Below, in pieces: positions 47,401-58,529 of a stretch of 64,000 nt of DNA. The stretch is from Drechslerella dactyloides (Eukaryota; Ascomycota; Orbiliomycetes; Orbiliales; Orbiliaceae): assembly GCA_020064725.1 (NCBI GenBank), contig JAGTWJ010000010.1:1054001-1118000 (forward strand), in the 5' to 3' direction. Under the pieces are notes generated by a model. That model saw only the letters and a list, made by a program, of their open reading frames with translations, had not been told where the DNA came from and ran no database searches. The position numbers and the translations under genes are program-made. Numbering within the stretch: position 1 is the stretch's first letter; each line of letters starts with the position of its first letter.

Positions 47401-50198
47401 TCTGTCCGCCGGGTACCTTCACTCCCGCCCGGCTTCTGCCCCATATCTCTGTACCTCCACCGCATTTGATCTAGTTTTTGACTGCGATGCATCAGGCAGT
47501 TGAGCAGGCATCGTCAGTTGATATTATCTAGCCTCCAGAGTTCTGTTTTGGTGCCTGCGCAGCGCGTACCTGACGTTTGAACCAGCCCATACTGGCGGGG
47601 TAATCAGATACACTGGCTGCTTCTGGGCACCCGAACTGCCGAATTCCCCAAGCCGAGGCGTCTTCGTCCCTCGAAGGAACCACGGTATCGTCTTTCGGCG
47701 TTCGCTTTTTTCTCTTCTTATCGTCGTCTTTTGCCTTGGCTATTGCAACTTCAAAATGTAATAAATAAGTATGAACCATGTCTGGACCCGACAGACTGGA
47801 AATGCAAATTTTAGACCCTTGCCACAGCGTCGTCGAGCGGTTTAGAAATAATTTGGGGGTCGATGGGCCGCTGCCGGCTGTCCAGTCAAGGACTACCGGC
47901 AGAGCTCCATCCCCACTTTTTTTTTTCGTCCCACAAGCAATATGAAGATGGAGTAGCGATAGCTGGTGCACCGTGTAGGTAATATCTTATGCAACAATGA
48001 CATTGTCCCGGACTTGAAGCCGCGGCGATATCCAGCGGAATCCCAGCAAACCGACATCGGGAGGAGAACCTGCCTCCAACTCTTTCGATGGGTATGCACG
48101 GCCGATGCACCGGGACCGTCTTGCGACCTTCCGAGAAACCCACGGGCTAGCCCGGACAATCTCCCTTGTCGTTAATAGCCAGACGATATGGAGGAGTTGC
48201 AATTTTCCTGGGTGTGCTGCGGCGTCTTGTTGTATGAATTCCCAGCAGGTGTATCCTTGGTATTGATACATGTGGGTTTCGATAATATTCACTCTGCTCA
48301 GTTCATGAGAGGGTTTACGGCGAGATCCACTTTGGCGGGGCCCTCATGACCTTGAAGGCTTGCCATCCCTTATTTGGTTTCCTGGGAACATCCCGACGTT
48401 CCGGACCCCTCACTCCCCATGAAATCTTGACTTTTGGTTGAGATCTCGCCTGTCCGTCCCATATATTTCTGTCACGTCGAGAGCCCGAAGGGTTGGAAAA
48501 TTAAAGATCACATTCGAGTAAGGATCGAGATAGCGCGAAATTTCGTGAAGGGCCAGCCAGCTGAGGAGTTCTGGGACGGCTGGTCGCCTCTGATGGCTGG
48601 GAGGAGGAGGAAGTCACGTCATCAACTCCCAGAGCTCGAGAGCTCAAGGCATCCTCCCGGGTGGGCGACACCTCCTTTGGGAGGCCAGTCGATTTAATCG
48701 TGACGGGTGTCCGGTTCAGCCCTCCCAGCACCCATTCTGACGGGTCAGTCATTTCCCAGTATTCTGTTCTTAGCGATAGCTGGCAGCGGTTGGTTAGGCC
48801 AAGCGTCGATGGTGGTAGCCTGTGGTGGTGTGCGGTGTGGTGACCACCCGCGCACTATGCAACAGGCTGCACATAAGCCATCCTTTAGACGGGCGCAGAG
48901 AGCTACATACATACAATACACACATCCATAATCTACACACCAGCCTAATCACGAGGAAACACAGAATCTAGATCCAAGTCGATGTGTCTCCCACTGTTCC
49001 CTCTACAGCTAGTCCTGCAGGACATTCCTCTCGCAGCTGCATCGTGATAAATATCCCTTGCTTCGCTTCGAGTTTGACGTCATCGGCGGAGTGAGTGCAG
49101 TCGAATCAGACGACGAGAAAGAAAAACAGACCACCAGACCCCAAGGCCTCGATCTCGTCCGAGCACCCCATGAATCACAAAAAGCGAGGGTGCATGCATA
49201 TTGCGAGTGCGAACGAACGAGGCATACAGGTCCCTCCATGCAAGCTAGGGGTGCACCGTTCTGAACATGAACCCGACAGGAAACCCCCTTGCAAAGATCC
49301 AAGCTTCTGCGGAAAACCTGCACCACACGTCCTGCACCGTGACCCGTAACTTTGGCAATCAATTGATCCAATCGCGAGGAAGCTAACTGCGGAGCATTGA
49401 CAGGATTTCTGACACTCTCGAGCAGGGCAGATCGCACCTCATGACCCACTGCAGGGTATTGAAAGAGAGGGGTAAACCCATCGCGACTTCGCCTTTCACA
49501 TCACGAACCCGGGCATCACCCAGCTTGCTTACGATACTACATGTAAGCACGGAGAGCGCAGACCAGCTCAGCGGGTCGGGCGTCTAGCCACTTAGATTGA
49601 CCTCGAAATTCGATTAATATCAGGCAATGCTTCGTGATGGAAAATTGCAATATCTGGTGATATCGGACCCATGCATGCACACGAACCGATATCCGTCACA
49701 CAAAGCGCACAGCCATCATGTCATCCATCTGCCTACCAGAAAATCCACTAGGTCCTGGCAGAAGCACATCCGTGATTTTCCTCTCCTCCTCACACAGGAG
49801 GCAGCATATCGAAAGAAGAAAATAAACATCAGTAAAGGAAAAGAATCGGGACACTAAGAAACCCAAGGCAGCCTAGGCGTCGTGTGGTAACACAGCAATC
49901 GCAACTTAATTACTTTTAGGTACGTACTTGCATATATCTTTGTGAATCTACGTACAAGTACCAATGGTATCTGCACCATCCATGGAAAATGGTAGCTCCT
50001 GCAAGTGCAAGTGACGAGGTACGAGATTCATTTGACGAGGTGTAACGTAGCTCGACATATACGATCTTATTAGTTGTACTGTTGCACATGTTGCACTGCG
50101 ATGTCGTCAATCTACCCTACGTTCCTCCCGCCACCTGTACAGCCGGGGCGTTCGATTCGCAATAACCCTGATCATGTGCGGCCGTCTGTTTTAGGTGC

Positions 50199-50291
50199 GT
50201 ATGTATGTATGTATGTATGTATGTATGTATGTATGTATGTATGTATGTATGTATGTATGTATGTATGTATGTATGTATGTATGTATGTATG
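50199..50291. repeat. (GTAT)n microsatellite, about 23 units
   Basis: This is a 93-nt, essentially perfect GTAT tandem array, the longest simple repeat in the window. Because 4 nt times 3 gives a 12-nt coding period, it is open on both strands and yields MYVC- or THIHTYIH-type repeats. That is not evidence of a gene. Confidence 0.95.
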
Positions 50292-52766
50292 CCCGTGTCG
50301 AGCACATACGCATTCTTCAACCCGTCTCCGTTCAGGCGAAAGGAAACGACCAAATCTCTTAGCTCATTCGCCAAAAACCCGCCAGCCGGTCATGAAGCCA
50401 TGCAGATTACATGCACGCTACCTATCGAGCTCTTGCAGAATCGGTGCATCCGAAAAGCTGTTATCCGCGAACTTTGTGCTCTAGGCAGTGGACAGCCCAA
50501 TCTTGCAGCTTGTGCTCGAGCGTGCTTAGCTACACTACTCTATCGAATCTTGCTCACGGGATTGCGGAAGAAAAAGAAAGAAAATGTGACCTAGCCTATC
50601 GGTGGTCCTCTTCTTTCCTTTGGACCAGCTGAACATAAACAAATCGGCCGACATGTGTAAATGTCTGTATGCACATCCGTGCATTGCATTGACAAGTGTT
50701 CGTATGTATGTACTAGTCTTCCCGTCAGATGGACGTCGACAAAAGCAGCTAATCCTAAGCTAGAATCAAGACGGCATAGCTCCACAGCATTACAATCCGC
50801 CAATTGCAGAAGATCTACCATCACAACTGCAATTCCATCACAGCTCGTCTCGGCACGCCGCCCGCTGCCCGTATGTAACATCACTGCAATTTGACACAAT
50901 ATTATTCACAGATACAGGCCCTCGCAGCCTGGCAAATCTCCTAAACAGCCGTTATAGCGTTATATATGGCGCCAAGCGCGAAACATCTAGACCAACCATC
51001 AGGGTTTCCCAGTTACCGGAAGCTCCGCGAAGTGGAGCATGCGCCTGCTAGCTCGCATTATATCACCAACTGGGAGGATAAACATGTCGACGCATGAATC
51101 GAACACAATTCACTAACTGCTTCGGAGTAAGTGTAGCTTGCGCATGCTCGCACGGGATTTAATCATTTTAGTGCCTGTCTGTCTCCAGCGGCCTAGCTCG
51201 TAGGTTAGCTGCCTCTGGCAGACGGACGGACCGTGCCACGGGCGACGCTCGAGTCTAGCGTCGGTTCGCGTTATTAATCTCAAAGAAACACGCATGGTCT
51301 TATTCACAGAAGCACTAGCCTCTGCGATCTTTAGCAAAGGCAGCTTAGTCTGTGTCGGTTCCTTCATCATTCGCGTCCACTGTTAACGGCTTTTGTTCAA
51401 GAGCAGCTGGACTAAGCTAGGCGGTCTCCACTCGTGCTAATATGGCGAAATTTGACAGTCATCAAATAAATCGCAGCCTGTTAGGTTGCCTTTACATGGC
51501 GATGATATAACCTCTTCGCCAGGCAATGGACCAGCTTCTTCATGAAACTAAACATTTCCCTCCCATGCACAAGAACGCACGCACAGCTGCAGTTAATAGT
51601 CACAGACATTGGAATTTTCTGGTAAATTTCTAGTCAGACATCGCTGCACGGTGCGTCTGGGGAGTTTGGTTAGTTCGCCCATGGCAAGACAAATATTCAA
51701 ACAAGTTGTGTGTACGTGCGTACGTGCATGCGTGTGCGTGTGTGCGTCGTGCCCACGGCCGTACCGTGCCGCCCCACTTTTCCGGGGCTGCCTTCCAGCT
51801 GCCTCCTTGAATCCCATCTATCGTTTTTCGTGTTTAAAAATGGAAAAGGAAGCCACAGGGAACCAGGGTCCTGGGGAAGTGGCAAGCAAACGCCTCCAAC
51901 AAACACTGCTTGCGCCCCAGCTTCATATTGCTGCCACCCAGGAAGACCGATCCCGCCAGTCGGTAGATTGATAGATTGATTTAAATTTCGAATTTGATTA
52001 GGAGATATAACTGAATTTCCGTATAACGAACTCTCGTTACATGTATATACAAATTAATTGCAACGCCGCTCCGTGGGACGTATGTCAAGTCCTTACAGGA
52101 CGAGGAAGGAAAAAGATGTTCAATTCATGTCCAAGCTGCAAGGATGCTGGTGGGCTCGATCGAGCGAGGCGAACGCGCGAGGCGAGTGAGCAACCGAACG
52201 AGTTACGAGCGAAACGAATACGCCGACTATCCTACATGCATACACAGCTAGCAACATAAGTATCTACGTCCATACATGCACCTCTGTTGTAACTATACTA
52301 GCACTGCAGGAAACAACTCTGATATTTAGGGGGCTGCTGCATGACGGTTCGCCGGTGACCATCTTCGTCTCGAGATAGATCATCAAGTTGCATCCAAATG
52401 CATCGCATCGCCTACATTTCGCAACGATATATCGATAAAGCAGAATATTTATGATAACGCCGGCCTACTATTACGTCGCGTCTGGCTCGCCGTTCCGTAA
52501 ATGAAATAAAAGGCATCCCTTACGGGTATATGTACAGGTACTTGCTCATTTACCTGTCCTGTCCATACAAGTTGTATACTTTGCCCAGCGGTGAACGCAG
52601 TGGGTACTTGTATATATTTTACATCTATAGCAGATACCGGGCTAGACTGTTTCTTGTCTATCTGTCCGGTAAGGTAACCACGGTACACGCTGTGTACGGT
52701 GGATACCGGTACATCACAATTATTACAGTACCGGCCTACGGACTTTATCCAACAGGTCGTGAACGA

Positions 52767-52797
52767 GTGAGTGAACAAGTGAGTGAACAAGTGAGTG
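52767..52797. repeat. 12-nt minisatellite GTGAGTGAACAA
   Basis: Two exact 12-nt units and a 7-nt partial third lie in tandem. No gene overlaps. Confidence 0.8.
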
Positions 52798-53400
52798 GTG
52801 CGCACCGGGTGTTCTTTCTGTGGTGCAAGAATCCATGGTGAAACGTGTTGGACCCGTGGGGAGCCTAGATTTTTCTTTTCTAAATTGTGGAACTCGGTGC
52901 AAACACGGGATGGAGCCAAGATGACTGTTGAAGTTCTAGATCGCGAATTTCTGAATCCTGTTCGTCACACTTTTGCCTATCTCTCCCCTCCGCGTCTTGT
53001 CTTGAAAGGGATCGAGATCGAAGACAGGAGGAGACCCGTACCGGCCGAGCGGGCATGTCCCGGACGATACATATCACATTCTTTTAGACATAATTTTTTT
53101 TAAATTCTCACACTTACCTTGTTGCGTCCAAAATCAAAGGCAAGTGGGAGCTCGAGCTCCCGCCTCGTTCTCGCAATGTACGACGAACCACCCGTCCCTA
53201 CACATATATACCCGGCGGCGCTAGTGACGGACGGAATGCGTCGAGCGTGAGAGGGGAGCGCGCACACGGGCCTTTGCGTCTCGTAAAGATGTGATGCTTT
53301 CTTGGCGTGTCATCCAGAAATTGGAAATGTTGGCCTGTTATTGGTCTGTGCTGGAGGAAAATTTACCCAAGGCGAGATAAGTGATAGTGTGATGGTGGGC

Positions 53401-53460
53401 ATGCACGAAACACTTATGATGATGTGCATGCACGAAACACTTATGATGATGTGCATGCAC
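53401..53460. repeat. 27-nt minisatellite downstream of ALDH
   Basis: Two exact 27-nt units (53401-53427 and 53428-53454) and a 6-nt partial third occur. The 10 nt before the first unit resemble the end of a unit. The array lies about 390 nt beyond the ALDH stop codon. ATGCACGAAACAC and GATGATGTGC are its halves. Confidence 0.9.
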
Positions 53461-53848
53461 CGGAACACCATCCGGGCAACATGAGGAGGTGGGAAAAAAA
53501 GCCTTCCGGTTACATTCCACCCTGTGATTATTTCCTCTCAGCTACAACTGGTCAACAGACGAACGAACATGTAACTATCAGGTACCGTATGTGGTAACTA
53601 TCCTTATCCATCCATCCACCAACCATCCCGATCACGACGAACGAGCGCCGACCCCGATGAGCCGAGCCACCTGTGTGCCATACCTACTTGCCGACCCTCG
53701 CTTGCTGTTATAAGTATGAGTATCCGCGAGGCATATAATTCCGACGAACTAAGTGGACAAAAAATCTGGAACCGGAACAGCCCAGCCGGTGGAGCTGAGG
53801 AGCTGAAAAGACCAAATCGATTGATCCTTCAAATCAATACTGAGTCAA

Positions 53849-56634
53849 TCACAGTCTGTTCCCCAGATTGACGTGAACGGCCTTCGCCTGCGTGTATGCC
53901 TGAAGGGCATATTCCCCGAGCTCTCGACCAATACCTTTTGACGATAACGAATCGATACCAGAGGACGGACGGTTAGCGGGTGCCGTTTTATAATATGTAA
54001 GCAATGAGCAATGTCATAGCGAGTGCGTGCTAAGCGTGTCTCTATCACATATTGCACCGCCTGCCTGGGACCGCACGAACGAATCGATGAGACAAGGCGA
54101 GAAATAATAATAGCAGCGATGGTATGGGATAATAACAGCAGGTACATATTGTATACAAGATAAACAAGTGTACGGAGTATTGCAGTACGTAGGAGAAAAT
54201 CATTAATATAAATAGATAAAATATAATGAATGCTGATAAAAATGGGAAGAAACATTGCTGCCTTACCGGACTGTTTCACACCACCGAACGGGACGCCAAA
54301 GTGCGAGTCGTTTGAGCTGTTGATCCAGACCATTCCGGCTTCGAGTTTGGCTGCTACCTTGTGCGCTCGCTCGAGGTCCCGGGTGAACACCGCAGCTCCT
54401 AGACCGTACACCGTGTCATTCGCCCGGGCGATCACCTCGTCCTCTGTCTTGAAACTAGAGAAGCAGACGAAAGGGCCAAAGATCTCTTCACGGGATATGG
54501 TCATGTGGTCCTTCACGTCAGCAAAGATCGTGGGCTGGATGAAGTATCCTTTGTCCCCATGCTTCTTCCCGCCGGAGATCAGTCGCGCGCCCTCGGATAG
54601 ACCGGACTCAACGTATCCCAGGATCTTGTCGTACTGAACCTTCGAAACCTGCGGGCCCTGGAACGTCGCTTCTTCGAACGGATCCCCGACCACGTTCACC
54701 TAAAGTTCGGCACGGTCAGAAAAACGAGCTCCCGACAGGCAAGCGGACAAGCGGGTGCGTGGCAGCAGGAGGAACGTTTAGAAGAAAGAAAAAAAATTTT
54801 TTTTTGTTCCTCGACAGACTAGAATATGGATGGCCATACCTGAGCCACATGCTTCTTGAACTCTTCAAGAAACTTTTCGTAAATGTTCTCATGCACGTAG
54901 ACCCTCGAGGTTGCAGTGCAGACCTGTCCCATGTTGCCCATGATGCCAGAATGAGTCCATTTGACGGCTTGGTCCAGCTCGGCATCCTCGAAAATAATGT
55001 TCGGGCTCTTCCCTCCGGTTTCGAGCGTGCTGCGTGCATAATTTTCAACCAGTCGTCCGGTCAGTAGGGAGCACGTTTACCCAAAACGAAGGAGCGCGAG
55101 TCACAGTCAAGATCTAAACGGGGTTTCACTAACATATTCTTCAGATTCACAGATGCCATCTTCATGATCTGCTTCCCAGTGAATGTGGAACCAGTAAAGG
55201 CGACCTGCGATACACAGCGTAATGAGATCGTGATTCCGTTATCGCTAAGCGGTAGGAAGGGAAGTATCACGAATCGTGATTTTCTTGTGAAGCATTACAG
55301 GCTCGGAACACCGGGGGAATCGCAGTCGATTACACACCTTGTCAACGCTGAGATGTTGCACAAGTGCTGCGCCGGCAGTTCTGCCGTAGCCACTAAGGAT
55401 GTTGACGACGCCAGGCGGGAATCCAGCCTCGTTGATGAGGTTGGCCAGATACAGGACGGATAACGGCGTCTGTTCTGCAGATTTCATGACCACGACGTTG
55501 CCGGTAGCGAGCGCCGGTCCGAGCTTCCACGCGGCCATGAGGAGAGGGTAGTTCCATCTTTATTTTTAAATTCCCCCGGCAGAAAGTTAGTGTTACTGAG
55601 CTGGTAGACATGGCTAACTTCTCGTTCTATTGGACAGCAGACTCATGCATGCAATGCACCGTAACTTTCAAGAAGCGTCTGTTGCTTACGGGATGATCTG
55701 GCGATATCGATTGGTAGTAGTCGCAACAGTTAGCCACACATCCGAATGTTGGATTGACCGTCCATTTGATCGGATTCGACACACCTGAGCACAAACTCCG
55801 ATTGGCTCCTGCCGCACGTAGGCGAACTTTCGCGGCGATGTGTCGATAGTTCTGCCGTACACCTTATCTGCCCAACCACCATAGTGTCTGTCGCACGAGT
55901 TAGTACGTTCGATTATGGTCAATACCACATCCAACAACTCGACGGCACAACCAATGTTGCGGTATTCGGCAGTGTCGAAGGTTGCGGGAGAGTTCGAGAG
56001 CAAACAACAAAGTTGTCTTTGCTCGTCAAGCGATACCGGTACAGCGTTCGATCCACACATACCTGAACACGTTGATGCATTCTGCTACATCCTCTCCAAG
56101 GGCGACAGTGTATGGCTTCCCGTTATCCAGTGCGTCAATAGTAGCGAGAATCTTTGCGTCACGCTCCACGAGTTCGGCGAGCTTGTACAACAACTTGCCC
56201 CGTTCGAGTGTCTCGATGTCGGACCAACTTGGGTGCTTGAAGGCCTTTCTCGCTGCTTCCACTGCGATATCGACATCATCTTCCTCTGCAGCGTAAACTT
56301 TGCAGATTTCCTCTTCAGTTCTTCATTTCCTCGGTGATCCAGGCAGGTTGGCGCAGAAAGTATTAGTTGGAGCCATGGTTCTACCTATGTATATAGACGT
56401 GAAACCAACGGGCATATATTTATACGAGGACGAGAAACAATGGATTTTTCGCTAGGTGACAAGATAAGATACAATGGGACTGCACGGCAGGGAGCCCACT
56501 CACGTTGGGTTGATGGTCGAGATCGTGTTCCCGGCTTTCGACTTGACGAACTCGCCATTGATGAACAACCCGAGGGGCTGCTCATACGTGACCCCGTTTG
56601 GCGCCTTGATCTCCTGCTTCAGGGATCCGGTCAT
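53849..56634 (-). CDS. NAD(P)-dependent aldehyde dehydrogenase (ALDH)
   Basis: The nine exons 56504-56634, 56063-56320, 55785-55887, 55690-55697, 55558-less frame start 55557 down to 55338, 55134-55204, 54840-55029, 54267-54699 and 53849-53934 encode 499 aa, the standard ALDH length. Exon 4 is an 8-nt microexon coding for Ile-Ile and two bases of Pro. Family landmarks are [35 protein letters not shown] and FTGSTFTGK. The general base is E267 in TLETGGKSP and the catalytic cysteine is C301 in GQVCTATSR. The C-terminus reads [15 protein letters not shown] and [12 protein letters not shown]. The enzyme oxidises aldehydes such as acetaldehyde to acids. The ATG at 56634 opens the conserved cytosolic-type N-terminus and follows a TATA element. 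The frame is also open upstream to 56913. It is transcribed divergently from SSADH. Confidence 0.95.
55690..55697 (-). other. 8-nt microexon of the ALDH gene
   Basis: ATCATCCC is flanked by an acceptor (GCCAG) and a donor (GTAAGC). It supplies exactly the Ile-Ile-Pro of the invariant ALDH stretch between VCAQ and WNYP, and without it the frame breaks. Confidence 0.9.
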
Positions 56635-56740
56635 TGTGGCAGCGGTGGAGTAGCGATGGCGGTGGGGAACAGCGATTTGGGAGAAGTTGCGAGGCTGGAG
56701 AGGACTAGAGATCTTGAAACTTGTGCTTGGGATCACAGGA

Positions 56741-56748
56741 ATATATAA
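56741..56748 (-). promoter_or_regulatory. TATA-like element of the ALDH gene
   Basis: TTATATAT on the minus strand lies about 107 nt before the ATG at 56634. A C-rich leader ending in CACAATG follows. This supports the shorter start. Confidence 0.5.
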
Positions 56749-58444
56749 CTGTTGCAATTGTGGGAGTCGACCTGCTGCGCAGCACAGATGCCTGGGCGTA
56801 GCAAACTTCCGATTGAGCTTTCCTGCTGCTGGCTGGAGATCTAAGCTAGCGGCACGTGTTAGTATCGACTGGCGTCCGGTACGTACATGTACACGAGCCA
56901 AGGCGAAGATCATGTATGTAGATATGATGTGTATCGAATGTGTCGCGTAGCCAGGAGGGCAATGGTCCTGTGGTACGAGCTACGGTCCCCAAGCAGATAT
57001 CTAGATATGTATGGCGAATCTCGACGCCGTTTGCAAGCTTAGACTCCTTCCTCCTACGCACTCGATCAAACCTGCACGAATTCGAATTCTGCAGGTGCCA
57101 GCGTGGGGCCCTATACCTATTCCGTGTATTGGCGAAGCCGAACGTTATCTCGATTGCATTTTTAGATTGTGGTAGACTGCATGCGGGGCCCTTAGGCTGA
57201 ATAATTTCTCTATAGATCTATGATGACTACATTTAGCCTTATATAGCCGGCGTCAATACATCTAGTAATTAGCAGGCCTGGTAGCTGTAAAAATTAAAAG
57301 TCGCCGCGTGGAGCCAACTTCACCACAACGCATTGAAGCCTCACGTGAGCAGAGCCGCAGCTTTAGCTTCCGGACCACGCAACGATTTATACGACGGAAC
57401 AAGCAGTTGCAGCCGACGGGCATTCGAAGTCTCGGGGCTAATCGATAAGCTCCCGGAGACTCATTTGGGCGATTGCTTTGCATGCAGTGTCTACCTCTTG
57501 CACGGGGTGATAGAGGGGCGTGTCGATGCTATATATAGCGAGCGGCCATATGGTACAGTTCACCGTGTACGTGCACGGCAGCAAAGCTTGTCCCACCAGC
57601 CCGGATCGATATATACTTCGACGTATACTTAGCCATACTACCAAGTACTTAGGGTAGTCCACGATGAATAAGGATCTACCCACTTGCCTGCTTATTAGTG
57701 TGTGCCTCACTGTACCTAGCTATCTAGATGTCGCCTAGGTCAACCATTTCGACTTTATACGACGACTAATTACTTGGTATTTCTACTAGACGGTAGGGTA
57801 TGGCTATGGTGATTGCTAGTTAGGTACCGTTCCACGGACCAGGAGCTCTGAAGCGGGCAGTCTCCGCCGCGCCGTGACAAGTCAGTTATACTTGAGATCG
57901 TTCTGTCATTGAGTAAGTAAGATGCTCCCGCCCGCCCCCGCCTCCGGCTCCTGCGTCCCGTAGCTCGGCGGGTAAGCAAACCGGGCGACCCGGCCTGCCT
58001 CGGTCGGCTGAATAATCTCGGTGGTGAGCAGACCGGTGCGCGGTGTCCCGACGTCATCAGCTGCACCTGCCCGCTGCTAGCATGCTGGGGATTTCCCATA
58101 CAATTTACATAATTTTGACATCAACACGCCAATTTAATCGCTGTTAGCGTGTCTGTGTTGAGAACTAGCAATTAACCCGAATACGAAAAAAGACCACTTC
58201 CTTAACCGCTCAACCGTTAAGCTATCCGAGCAATATCGTCCCCAGACTACCTCAGCCCTGTTCCGTTTCTCGCCCTGTCTAGCGGTAAGTTCTCAGGCAT
58301 GCAAGCCTTGTCAATGGTGCAATCTCGATACCGCGGTTTCGATCGGTGCCTGGCGCGTACCGGCAAGCAATTCGTCCGTCCGTGCCTAGCTCTGCCCTGC
58401 CCCAGTCTGGCTGTCTAACACGAAGGATAAAGGCCGACAGACTG

Positions 58445-58450
58445 ATATAA
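58445..58450 (+). promoter_or_regulatory. TATA-like element of the SSADH gene
   Basis: ATATAA within GATATAAGC lies 80 nt before the ATG at 58530, a suitable distance for a fungal TATA box. Confidence 0.4.
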
Positions 58451-58529
58451 GCTGTTCAAACAACCGATGCACAGACTCTCTCATTCACTTCCTGTCTCGC
58501 GGAATCCGATCTAACAAGTGGACACACAG

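Larger units (their letters stand above)
44422..53848. other. Gene desert 3 (9.4 kb)
   Basis: This is the longest gene-free stretch, upstream of bZIP and downstream of the ALDH gene. It contains a purine tract near 45685-45725, the GTAT microsatellite (50199-50291) and two short minisatellites (52767-52797, 53401-53460). One plausible isolated exon lies at 47570-47739. No family could be recognised. It probably includes the bZIP promoter and possibly a long 5' leader. Confidence 0.55.
56635..58529. other. Divergent promoter between ALDH and SSADH (1.9 kb)
   Basis: This holds both promoters. On the ALDH side the frame stays open for 93 codons and has presequence-like composition. A TATA-like element lies near each start. 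A CG-rich stretch occurs near 57925-57960. No independent gene is recognisable, and the ORF at 57770-58099 lacks any domain. Confidence 0.55.

Noticed and set aside
50074..50594. Open frames with MYVC or THIHTYIH repeats
   Set aside because: They are translations of the GTAT microsatellite, open only because of the repeat.
55558..55558. Exact boundary of ALDH exon 5
   Set aside because: A boundary at 55558 was considered and rejected: exon 5 is 55338-55557, and 55558 is the last intron base.
58185..58240. tRNA-like stretch on the minus strand resembling a D-arm (TTGAGCGGTTAAGG)
   Set aside because: No matching acceptor stem and no TTCRANY T-loop could be found; at best a decayed fragment.
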